A DNA stretch of 5,690 bases from Bacteroidota bacterium. Lineage in GTDB: Bacteria; Bacteroidota; Rhodothermia; Rhodothermales; Bin80. The translations under genes and the position numbers were made by a program. Position 1 is the first letter of the stretch. The number at the start of each line of letters is the position of its first letter. Of this stretch, positions 1 to 5,690 are shown one piece after another. Under the pieces are notes generated by a model, which made no database searches, was not told where the DNA came from, and worked only from the letters and a program-made list of their open reading frames with translations. Location of the stretch: NCBI GenBank assembly GCA_026702635.1, contig JAPPBZ010000282.1:1-5690 (forward strand). The letters run 5' to 3'.

Positions 1-1299
1 AGTCAGGTGACGGCTGGCGAGCGGATCCTGATTGGAGTCCGCGGAGGAGTTGATTCGGTTGTACTCCTGGATGTGTAGGACGGCCTCGGATTCGGGTGTG
101 AGGTTATTCACATAAATTTTCAGTTACGTAGTTCTGACTCAGATGAGGATGAAAAATTTGTACGTAACCTATGTGCTCAGCGAGAGCTAAAACTCCATGT
201 TCATCAAGCTCCTGTACGTTCTCATGCTGTCGGTACCAAGCGCTCGGTGCAAATGGCTGCCCGCGAGATTCGATATTCTCTATTTACAAAAACAGCCTCT
301 GAGCAGCAGATCACAAGTGTTGCAGTAGGGCATCATTGTGACGATCAAGCCGAATCCTTACTCATCAACCTCAATCGTGGCACAGGCTTGGAGGGGATTG
401 TGGGAATGCGTCCAGTACGGTGTCTGGAAGCATCATGCAATCTGATTCGACCACTACTTGCCGAAACCAGAGACTCCATTCGTGCTTATGCCGAGGCCCA
501 GTATCTTGAGTGGCGCGAAGATATGAGTAACCAGGATGAAAAGTATCTGCGGTCTAGGTTGCGCACCAAGGTGATGCCGCAGTTGAATGCCGAGGCACTT
601 GCTCGCAGCGCCAATCTCGTCGGGCAGTGGGTTGACCAGTTCATTGTTCCGGCAATTACGGAGAACTTTGATGCTGCTTCCGAGGGACAATCGCTAGATA
701 TTACCTATCTGGAGCAAATTCCCAATGTATTAGCGCAGCGATTGGTAATAGAGGGACTGCGTCATTGGATCCCCCAGGCTCCGGCCGATGAAGTAACGGC
801 GCAGAGAGTCATGGCTCTGATTCACATGCAGTCCGGGAAGCGGGTTGAGGTAGGTGGGGGAGCGATATGGCGGGATCGAAACTATCTCACATTTTCGGAC
901 TCCATTGACCACAAGCCAATGGAAAGATCAAAGCTATTTGGGGATTCCAGCCCCGTAGCCATTCCTGAAGGGCAGATCAGACTTAATTTGTCTCACACTA
1001 AACCGGACAATCTCCGCGGTTCGGATGAAGCCTGGCTTGACGCAGATCGACTAACTGTACCTTTGACGGTTCGTAACTGGAGACCGGGGGATCGAATCCG
1101 CCCCCTGGGAATGGAGGGTACAAAGAAGGTTAGCGACCTGTTAACGGATATAGGTGTTCCAGCCTCCAAGCGAAAAGACACAATTGTGGTGTGCAGTAAG
1201 GGCGAAATTGTATGGGTTGTTGGATATCGCCTCTCGCATACATTTCGGATCATGGATGCAACTCGAAACTATGCTAGACTCTATTTTGAACGAAACTGA
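1..1299 (+). CDS. tilS: tRNA(Ile)-lysidine synthetase TilS, 5'-partial, with in-frame stop
   Basis: TilS uses ATP to attach lysine to C34 of the CAU-anticodon tRNA-Ile, changing its decoding from AUG to AUA; it is normally essential and cytoplasmic. Frame 1 is TilS-like from the first base. It shows the PP-loop region (RGGVDSVVLLD, 40-72), the HINFQLR stretch (106-126), GHHCDDQAES (328-357), NRGTGLEG (373-396), and a C-terminal domain with RNWRPGDRIRPLG (1072-1110) and VSDLLTDIGVP (1129-1161). About 15-25 N-terminal residues lie left of the window. Two defects stand out: the PP-loop SGGxDS motif reads RGGVDS (codon 40-42 is cgc, one base from agc), and TAG at 76-78 interrupts the family-like run LLDV-stop-DGLGFG. 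Translation restarting at ATG 247 would lack the ATP site and should be inactive. Both changes are single-base and close to the window edge, so sequence error is as likely as a pseudogene. The 3' end overlaps hpt. Confidence 0.9.
76..78 (+). other. In-frame TAG inside tilS
   Basis: Frame 1 is open and TilS-like on both sides of this codon (VVLLDV before it, DGLGFGCEVIH after it), so the stop lies within the PP-loop domain. A single T-to-A change from ttg (Leu) would produce it. TAG serves as the normal stop of the isomerase-like gene at 2970-2972, which argues against TAG being a sense codon in this genome. Confidence 0.85.
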
Positions 1300-1837
1300 A
1301 ATCATTCATGGCCGGCGTCTGAAGCTGTTCAAGGATGCAGATGCTATTGCGGTGCGTGTTCGGGAGATCGGACAAACATTAACCCGTACGCACCAAGGGC
1401 ATCGTCCGATTGTGATCGGTTTAATGCAGGGGGCGTTCATCTTTACAGCAGACTTGGTACGCGCCATACAACTTCCCTGTGTTGTTGACTTCTGGCGCTT
1501 GAGTTCCTACGGAGACCGGATGACAAGCAACCAGTCCATACAAGAGATCATGCCACCAACAGTGCCCCTTCGCGATCAACATGTGATTCTGGTTGAAGAT
1601 GTTGTCGACTCAGGTCGAACTCTGACGTATGTACGCCAGCAGCTTTCCAAGTATGGGCCAAAGTCCGTCACCATCGTTTCTCTGGTGAAAGTGAAGGGGA
1701 GTCCGATTGAGGTGGATCATGTGGGCTTTACTTCCAGCGGAGAATTCATCGTGGGATATGGTTTGGATATTGCTCAGGAGCTTCGCGAATTGCCTGCACT
1801 ATACTATCTCAAGAGCACTGAGTCGGCGAATGACTGA
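1256..1837 (+). CDS. hpt: Hypoxanthine phosphoribosyltransferase
   Basis: A cytoplasmic purine-salvage enzyme that transfers phosphoribose from PRPP to hypoxanthine (often also guanine), giving IMP or GMP. The 193-residue protein has the type I phosphoribosyltransferase fold in order: IGLMQGAF loop (Q58), SSYGD (83-87), the PRPP signature VEDVVDSGRTL with the E114-D115 pair and catalytic-position D118, and VGYGLD (166-171) near the C-terminus. Length is normal for bacterial Hpt (about 175-200 residues). One oddity: the LKG loop, usually Leu-Lys-Gly, reads Met-Gln-Gly. ATG 1256 is preferred because GGA lies 6 bases upstream (1247-1249); ATG 1271 (188 aa) is an alternative, and longer in-frame starts would only extend into tilS. 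It overlaps tilS by 44 bases in a different frame, implying co-transcription and probably coupled translation. Some bacteria carry TilS and Hpt as one fused protein; here they are separate. Confidence 0.93.
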   Translation: MQLETMLDSILNETEIIHGRRLKLFKDADAIAVRVREIGQTLTRTHQGHRPIVIGLMQGAFIFTADLVRAIQLPCVVDFWRLSSYGDRMTSNQSIQEIMPPTVPLRDQHVILVEDVVDSGRTLTYVRQQLSKYGPKSVTIVSLVKVKGSPIEVDHVGFTSSGEFIVGYGLDIAQELRELPALYYLKSTESAND

Positions 1838-1868
1838 TCAAGCAGGAGCCGGATGCCCCGGTTGATCA
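1835..1868 (+). terminator. Possible weak hairpin terminator after hpt
   Basis: A perfect 7-base inverted repeat, tgatcaa (1835-1841) and ttgatca (1862-1868), starts at the hpt stop codon. The 20-base loop contains a smaller ccgg/ccgg pairing (1849-1852 with 1858-1861). Five T residues (1875-1879) follow 6 bases after the stem. The outer stem is AT-rich and the loop long, so this is a weak intrinsic-terminator candidate only. Confidence 0.3.
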
Positions 1869-1889
1869 TGCTCATTTTTCTCCCGTATT

Positions 1890-1918
1890 TTGGTTACATT
1901 GCGCTGTAATGCTATTCT
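1890..1918 (+). promoter_or_regulatory. Candidate promoter for the isomerase-like gene
   Basis: TTGGTT (1890-1895) is followed after 17 bases by TATTCT (1913-1918). The bases before the -10, TGC (1910-1912), give an extended -10 of the form TGn-TATTCT. Spacing suits a housekeeping sigma factor of the sigma-70 type, but both hexamers are only partial matches. In Bacteroidota-like hosts the main promoter differs (TTTG/TAnnTTTG), and I see no clear match to that. It would leave a leader of about 100 bases. Confidence 0.3.
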
Positions 1919-1920
1919 CA

Positions 1921-1984
1921 ACACCGGGAGCGATTCATTCCGCCATCGGATTCGCCGTTCGTTTTTACAGTGAATCCGGGGTGT
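1921..1984 (+). repeat. Imperfect inverted repeat in the leader of the isomerase-like gene
   Basis: Two nested pairings form an interrupted stem: acacc (1921-1925) with ggtgt (1980-1984), and gattca (1932-1937) with tgaatc (1971-1976). An unequal internal loop separates them and the terminal loop is about 33 bases. A competing pairing, ggagc (1927-1931) with gctcc (1996-2000), is also possible. It could be a leader structure or operator; I do not recognise a riboswitch class. Confidence 0.3.
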
Positions 1985-2022
1985 AGTCCGATTTTGCTCC
2001 GGGGAAAAACTGTAACAATACA

Positions 2023-2972
2023 ATGAACAAAGTACTGAGTCGTCGCAACTTTCTAAAAATTGCCGGGGCAGCTACCGGAGTCGCAGTTGCTCCACGTCAG
2101 CTATTGGCAACACCTTCTGCTGTAAAGATCGGCGCGATATCCTATAGCTTTCGCCAGATTCCTGGTAGTGCGGAAGAAATTCTTGGATATATGAAAACGC
2201 TCGGACTCGATACGGTAGAGTTAATGGGGACCCCCGCCGAGAGATATGCGGGTGCCCCATCAGGAGGCCCGCCTTGGCGTCGTCTCGACTCCATGACGCC
2301 GGAGGAAAGGACTACCTATATGGATGCAAGGAGAGAAGCCGAGTTGGAACTCCAGAAGTGGCGTCGCAGCGCTCCGATCGAAAAATTTACAGAGTTAGGA
2401 GAAATGTATAGGGATGCAGGTGTTGAGGTTGATATCTTGAAATTGGGCAACCCCAATTGGTCGGACGAAGATATTGATTATGCGTACCGTGCCGCAAAAG
2501 CAATTGGAGCTCGTGGAATCTCCTTTGAAATCTCCGCCAGTTCATCCGAACGAATGGCCCCCTTTGCATCCAAACATGGTTTGCTCAATAGCATGCATAA
2601 TCATCTGCAAGTGGCTAACGAAGATTTTAGTTTTGATGAGTATTTGGCGCATTCGCCAAACAATATGCTCAATTTAGATATCGGCCATTATGTCGCTGCA
2701 TTGGGGACTTCTCCGATTCCCGTCATTCAGCAATACCATGATCGAATTGCCCATTTACATCTTAAAGATCAAAAAGCCCCGAAAACGGGCAGGACAATGT
2801 CTCATGGGGTACAGGAGATACCCCGATTGCCGAAGTATTACAATTGATCAGAGATGAGGGATATCCGATTCCTGCGATGATTGAGTTGGAATACCCGATT
2901 CCCGAGGGATCCAGTGTGATGGAGGAAATGGGCAAATGTGTGCAGTACTGTCGTACTGCTCTGGAATCATAG
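2023..2972 (+). CDS. Tat-exported sugar phosphate isomerase/epimerase-like TIM-barrel protein, frameshifted
   Basis: This resembles the xylose-isomerase-like TIM-barrel family annotated as sugar phosphate isomerase/epimerase; the substrate cannot be read from sequence. It begins with a twin-arginine signal, SRRNFLK (residues 6-12), then a small hydrophobic stretch ending near LLATPSA, so export of the folded protein to the periplasm is expected. Likely metal or active-site residues are E169 (SFEIS), H192 and H194 (HNH), D219 and H222 (LDIGHY), H244 and H246 (HLHLKD), and the Glu residues of IELEY (near 2880-2894). The reading frame breaks at an A5 run (2771-2775): the ATG frame ends at 2847 after an unrelated tail, while the -1 frame gives the family-like KSPENGQDNVSWGTGDTPI and runs to TAG at 2970-2972. 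Restoring one A gives about 316 residues, a normal length. No convincing Shine-Dalgarno precedes ATG 2023. Its 3' end overlaps the convergent HD gene by 6 bases. Confidence 0.82.
2771..2775 (+). other. A5 homopolymer at the frameshift point
   Basis: The sequence reads gat c-AAAAA-gcccc. With six A residues the codons would be gat caa aaa agc ccc gaa aac, giving DQKSPEN and the conserved downstream block in frame. With five, the frame shifts and the block moves to the -1 frame. A one-base deletion in the run is the simplest explanation. Confidence 0.75.
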
Positions 2973-4241
2973 CCCTAGCTCCACGGTCTTTGGGTGGCAG
3001 ACATACGGTTTTTGAACAAACTCGGTGAGGGCGCTGATTGCGGCCCCATCCGCGTACTCCCCCAGCTTGCTCAGGTTACCCTGAGGGCTCAGGACATGCA
3101 CGACATTTTTATCTGGTTTGTAGGCCTCGTGACTGGATACGCCCACTTTTAAATAGTAGGTGTGGGCATCTGGGCTTGTAATCCCCATTTTCGCGAGAGC
3201 GTGCGTTGCATGGTCCTTCCAGTTTTCATACAAACGATCACTTGGCTCTTCCTCAAGGAAGGTGCAACGGAATAATTTCCTAGTAATGATGCGACGAGAT
3301 AAGTCTGCCAGGATGCGGTCGTTACTGGTACACCACTGCTTTAAGCTGTAAATCACCTCGGAGTCATCTAAATCCAGAAAGCGAGTCAGAACCTGATCCT
3401 CAAAAATTCGGCTCTTATCTGGATTCTCCTCAAGAAACCAATAGAGGGTCGGAGATATTCCACGAACGGCATCATCGTCACCATCGCGAATCAGATCACG
3501 AGCCCGATCAATGGCACCAACAAGAGCATAATCTGCGGCGATGACCGTCTTATGAACATACACCTGCCAATACATTAGCCTTCGTGCAATTAGTACATTT
3601 TCGACTGCATACACTCCTTTTGACTCAATGGCAAGGCAGGATTCAGGCCCACCATCGGTTGGATGGACACACAATGTGCGTAGAATCCGGCCAACTCCGA
3701 TTCTGCCTTCGGCAACCCCGGTAAAATGAGAATCTCTGCACAGATAATCTAGACGGTCCATATCCAGTTGACTGGAAATCAAAGCATTAAAGAATGGTTT
3801 TTCATAGTTACCTTCAAGCATTGCTATAGTCATATCATCCAGGCCGCCCATTTGTGATTTGAGGTGCTTAACCAATGCTATGCTGATCTCCTCGTGCTTC
3901 GTATCATGAATCAGCTTAGACTCAAGCGTATGCGAAAAGGGACTGTGGCCAATGTCGTGTAAGAGGATCGCCGCCATAGCGGCCAGCCGCTCCTCTTCTT
4001 TGATGGGAGTCTCCTTCGCTTCAAAACTATCTAATGCACCAGATAACAGACCCATTGCTCCCAAGGCATGTGGAAAACGACTGTGCTCTGCCGCGGGAAA
4101 AACGAGAGATCCCATCCCCAGCTGCTTAATCCGACGAAGTCTTTGCACCTCGGGGGATTCTAACAGTGATTGGATTATCTTCTGAGGAATTTTAATGAAT
4201 CCATGGACAGGGTCAGCAAGTACGGTAAGATCACGGGCCAT
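2967..4241 (-). CDS. HD-domain phosphohydrolase (COG1078, SAMHD1-like)
   Basis: A 424-residue predicted cytoplasmic metal-dependent phosphohydrolase. Relatives include bacterial and human dNTP triphosphohydrolases, but substrate is not assured and many members remain uncharacterised. The N-terminal block ADPVHGFIKIP (9-19) and RLRRIKQLG (34-42) is typical. The HD metal site is H58 (RFPHALGAM), H95-D96 (LLHDIGHSPFSH) and the Asp of the LDMDRLDYL segment (D160 or D162). H99 and H104 match the usual catalytic neighbourhood. All key residues are present and the length is normal. The start has GGAAAG 7 bases upstream. No signal peptide or membrane segment is visible. It is convergent with the isomerase-like gene, sharing TCATAG at their ends, and divergent from the deacetylase. 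It could balance dNTP pools or hydrolyse another nucleotide; neighbours do not settle this. Confidence 0.92.
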   Translation of the reverse strand: MARDLTVLADPVHGFIKIPQKIIQSLLESPEVQRLRRIKQLGMGSLVFPAAEHSRFPHALGAMGLLSGALDSFEAKETPIKEEERLAAMAAILLHDIGHSPFSHTLESKLIHDTKHEEISIALVKHLKSQMGGLDDMTIAMLEGNYEKPFFNALISSQLDMDRLDYLCRDSHFTGVAEGRIGVGRILRTLCVHPTDGGPESCLAIESKGVYAVENVLIARRLMYWQVYVHKTVIAADYALVGAIDRARDLIRDGDDDAVRGISPTLYWFLEENPDKSRIFEDQVLTRFLDLDDSEVIYSLKQWCTSNDRILADLSRRIITRKLFRCTFLEEEPSDRLYENWKDHATHALAKMGITSPDAHTYYLKVGVSSHEAYKPDKNVVHVLSPQGNLSKLGEYADGAAISALTEFVQKPYVCHPKTVELGL

Positions 4242-4248
4242 TATAATG

Positions 4249-4254
4249 CTTTCC
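4249..4254 (-). promoter_or_regulatory. Shine-Dalgarno-like site of the HD gene
   Basis: Read on the minus strand the sequence is GGAAAG, 7 bases before the ATG at 4241-4239. Its position is right and it is only a partial match to AGGAGG. It is the best ribosome-binding candidate in the window and supports this start. Confidence 0.45.
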
Positions 4255-4337
4255 GGCGTTCAAGCTAGTCACCTAGAGAATGGACAAACTGCTTAATTTG
4301 ATGCGGGAACTGACGGTATGAAGAAAAACAATTGTCA

Positions 4338-5690
4338 ATGAATTCAGCAATTCCCGTGTGCCTTGAAGTGGGCCACCAATACAGGCCTAAGGCTGAGTAT
4401 AGTATACGCATGTTACTTGGCCCGCTTGGTTTGGGTCCGATATTTCAGTCCCGCAGTAAGCTGGGCGGGCGGGGAATCTACTATGGGGATGCGCCTTCCG
4501 GGCTTGACCCAAAGATCATTGTATTGCCGCTAGCTCCCAACGCAGAAGATTTCTTTGATGATTTTGCCCCACTGAATGTGGCTTCCTTTACATGGCAAGA
4601 CGATTTCGGCTGCAATTTTCCAGTTCTTTTCTCGTCAAAGACGGGGGATGATTTAGTCGCATCGACATTTTATTGGCTCTCCGGCTGGCAGGAGAATGCA
4701 ACTATCGCGAGGGACCCGCATGGCCGCTTCCCTCACAAAGAATCACTTCAGGCAATGCTGAATGTGACGCATATTCCTGTTGTGGATTGTTATCGTCAGG
4801 TGCTTCGAGGGAAACTTGTCGCAGCGGGGATTCAGGTATCGTCAAAGACTTGGGCGGGAAAAAATTGGGCATTTTGCCCAACCATTGATGTAGACTATCT
4901 TCAACATTGGCGGTTGGGGATGATTCTCAGGGAGAAGGTGCACTATTTTCTTCTGAATCGCCGAAAGGTGAATGCTATGGAGAGGTGGCGTAGGTTATTT
5001 CAATTTATCCAAAGTTATTTCACGCCCGGAGATGCGTTTCAAACTGCATTGTATCGAATGCATCGTTTGATTCGCAGGTATGGGAGCGCAACCGTTTTTC
5101 TTAAATCTGCCGCTCATGGTCCCAATGATGTGGATTATCGACTGGATCAGAAATTCTTGCAAAAAATGCTGAGGGATCTGCAGTCGGATGATTTTGAAAT
5201 TGGGTTACATCCGAGTTACCATGCATATGCGCATCCCGGGTATTTGCGTAGCGAGCGTCGTACACTCACCAATCAGATTGGAATGCCCCCCGTGAGTGTC
5301 CGGCAACATTTCCTGCGATATGACCCCAGGATCACACCGCGGCTGCAGGCTGAAGCTGGCTTCCTGATTGATTCATCGCTCGGATTTTCGGAGTGTGCAG
5401 GATTCAGGAATGGCACCTGCATGCCATTCCTGAAATTTGATTGTACTAGGAACGAGGTGATGGATTTATGGGAAATGCCCTTGCTCTTGATGGATGGGGT
5501 TCTCTTTAACCGGCAGAATTATGGAGTAGAAGAAGCTATCCACGAAAGCACTGAAATTCTAAGAATGTGCCAGAAATTTGGTGGAGTAGGGGTTGCATTG
5601 TGGCATAATGTGATTGGGGAAGAAATGGATTATCCAGGATGGGGCACGTCTACCTGGTCTTCATCGCCTTCCAGAGCGCGATCGCACGCC
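4338..5690 (+). CDS. DUF7033/NodB-type polysaccharide deacetylase family protein, 3'-partial
   Basis: The frame stays open from ATG 4338 to the window edge (451 codons, no stop). The first ~170 residues resemble DUF7033, with EYSIRMLLGPLGL near the start and FYWLSGWQE at about 111-119. A CE4/NodB-like deacetylase domain follows, with TIDVD (D184, D186; the Asp pair for catalysis and metal), HPSYH (H291, H295; metal ligands), RQHFLRY (R322, R327) and LWHN (H423). CE4 enzymes remove N-acetyl groups from polysaccharides; here the likely target is an envelope or exopolysaccharide, an inference only. No signal peptide is seen, so it is probably cytoplasmic or acts on lipid-linked intermediates. 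TTG 4332 is an alternative start; the frame is closed by TGA at 4311. Shine-Dalgarno is weak. Family resemblance ends at DYPGWG (about 5645); the last 15 codons read as an unfamiliar Ser/Arg-rich tail and may be foreign or frameshifted. Confidence 0.85.
   Translation, partial: MNSAIPVCLEVGHQYRPKAEYSIRMLLGPLGLGPIFQSRSKLGGRGIYYGDAPSGLDPKIIVLPLAPNAEDFFDDFAPLNVASFTWQDDFGCNFPVLFSSKTGDDLVASTFYWLSGWQENATIARDPHGRFPHKESLQAMLNVTHIPVVDCYRQVLRGKLVAAGIQVSSKTWAGKNWAFCPTIDVDYLQHWRLGMILREKVHYFLLNRRKVNAMERWRRLFQFIQSYFTPGDAFQTALYRMHRLIRRYGSATVFLKSAAHGPNDVDYRLDQKFLQKMLRDLQSDDFEIGLHPSYHAYAHPGYLRSERRTLTNQIGMPPVSVRQHFLRYDPRITPRLQAEAGFLIDSSLGFSECAGFRNGTCMPFLKFDCTRNEVMDLWEMPLLLMDGVLFNRQNYGVEEAIHESTEILRMCQKFGGVGVALWHNVIGEEMDYPGWGTSTWSSSPSRARSHA
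4865..4881 (+). repeat. Short perfect hairpin within the deacetylase gene
   Basis: ttgggca (4865-4871) and tgcccaa (4875-4881) form a 7-bp stem around a 3-base loop, immediately before the TIDVD codons. It may follow simply from the codons for NWAFCPT. Confidence 0.4.
5403..5434 (+). repeat. 13-bp perfect inverted repeat within the deacetylase gene
   Basis: ttcaggaatggca (5403-5415) and tgccattcctgaa (5422-5434) are exact reverse complements around the 6-base loop cctgca. It lies in the codons for GFRNGTCMPFLK, just after the SSLGFSE block. There is no T-run beyond the typical codons, so it is not an intrinsic terminator. An uninterrupted 13-bp stem of this kind is unlikely by chance in a window this size. 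Confidence 0.7.
5645..5690 (+). other. GC-rich terminal segment with a different coding character
   Basis: From about 5645 the deacetylase frame loses family resemblance. The frame starting at 5645 instead reads HVYLVFIAFQSAIAR, and 14 of its 15 complete codons end in G or C, unlike the mixed third positions elsewhere in the window. This could be a fragment of a membrane-type coding sequence from a high-GC source, joined at the edge, or a frameshifted deacetylase tail. It is too short to decide. Confidence 0.4.

Noticed and set aside
76..78. TAG read as an amino acid (alternative code or suppressor).
   Set aside because: TAG is used as the family-consistent terminator at 2970-2972, and only one internal TAG is present, next to another damaging change.
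993..1253. Open frame on the minus strand opposite the tilS 3' end, and similar antisense frames opposite the other genes.
   Set aside because: They lie fully within well-supported coding sequence and their translations resemble no protein family I recognise.
1838..2022. Small minus-strand open frame and possible small RNA in the hpt to isomerase-like gene gap.
   Set aside because: No start signal, conserved residues or recognisable RNA family; the gap is better explained as leader and promoter.
2770..2789. Programmed -1 ribosomal frameshifting at caaaaag followed by a hairpin.
   Set aside because: The classical A-AAA-AAG heptamer needs six A residues in the right phase. Here the P-site codon CAA would re-pair poorly, and the hairpin is short and only 2 bases downstream. 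This protein family is not known to me to use recoding.
4239..4248. Perfect palindrome cattataatg containing TATAAT on both strands at the HD start codon.
   Set aside because: No acceptable -35 lies 16-18 bases upstream on either strand, and on the minus strand transcription would begin inside the coding region. Probably chance around the ATG.
4333..4338. Consensus -35 hexamer TTGACA on the minus strand, upstream of the HD gene.
   Set aside because: No -10-like hexamer follows at 16-18 bases (the 17-base position reads CGTCAG), so it is not a supported promoter. It overlaps the small palindrome attgtcaat (4331-4339).
4318..4341. ATG at 4318 as the start of the deacetylase.
   Set aside because: It is in another frame and meets TGA after seven codons; ATG 4338 is in the deacetylase frame and leads into the expected N-terminal sequence.
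4673..4888. Plus-strand 71-codon open frame within the deacetylase gene.
   Set aside because: It is a shadow of the deacetylase, whose own frame there carries the WLSGWQE and CPTIDVD motifs.

Overview
The window looks like ordinary chromosomal housekeeping and envelope DNA from a free-living bacterium, most likely in or near the Bacteroidota/Rhodothermota/Balneolota group. Three things suggest this: the DUF7033-type polysaccharide deacetylase, the SAMHD1-like COG1078 phosphohydrolase, and a Tat-exported TIM-barrel sugar isomerase/epimerase-like protein, together with weak or absent Shine-Dalgarno sequences. The placement is an inference from family resemblance; there is no rRNA or other marker. 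Base composition is roughly balanced by eye, except for the last ~45 bases, which are clearly GC-rich.

Layout: (1) 1-1299 (+), tilS (tRNA-Ile lysidine synthetase), cut by the left edge and carrying an in-frame TAG at 76-78 plus an SGG-to-RGG change in its ATP-binding loop. (2) 1256-1837 (+), hpt (hypoxanthine phosphoribosyltransferase), overlapping the end of tilS and probably translationally coupled to it. (3) 1838-2022, an intergenic stretch with a possible weak hairpin terminator, a candidate extended -10 promoter and an imperfect inverted repeat. (4) 2023-2972 (+), a Tat-signal TIM-barrel sugar isomerase/epimerase-like protein whose frame breaks at an A5 run (2771-2775); the family-typical C-terminus continues in the -1 frame to a TAG at 2970-2972. 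(5) 2967-4241 (-), an HD-domain phosphohydrolase, convergent with gene 4 and overlapping it by 6 bases. (6) 4242-4337, a short divergent intergenic region. (7) 4338 to the right edge (+), a DUF7033/NodB-type polysaccharide deacetylase, open to the window end and therefore 3'-partial, with a 13-bp perfect hairpin inside its coding sequence.

Functionally, tilS and hpt form a recognised bacterial pair joining tRNA modification and purine salvage. The other three genes have no obvious pathway link to them or to one another. I see no mobile element, CRISPR array, tRNA, rRNA or defence system, and no convincing new system.

The most useful observations concern integrity. Two disruptive changes lie within 40 bases of each other near the left end, a one-base homopolymer deletion sits in the isomerase, and sequence character and frame switch abruptly at the right end. 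Together they look more like assembly, read-end or chimera artefacts than gene decay, though real mutations cannot be excluded from the sequence alone.
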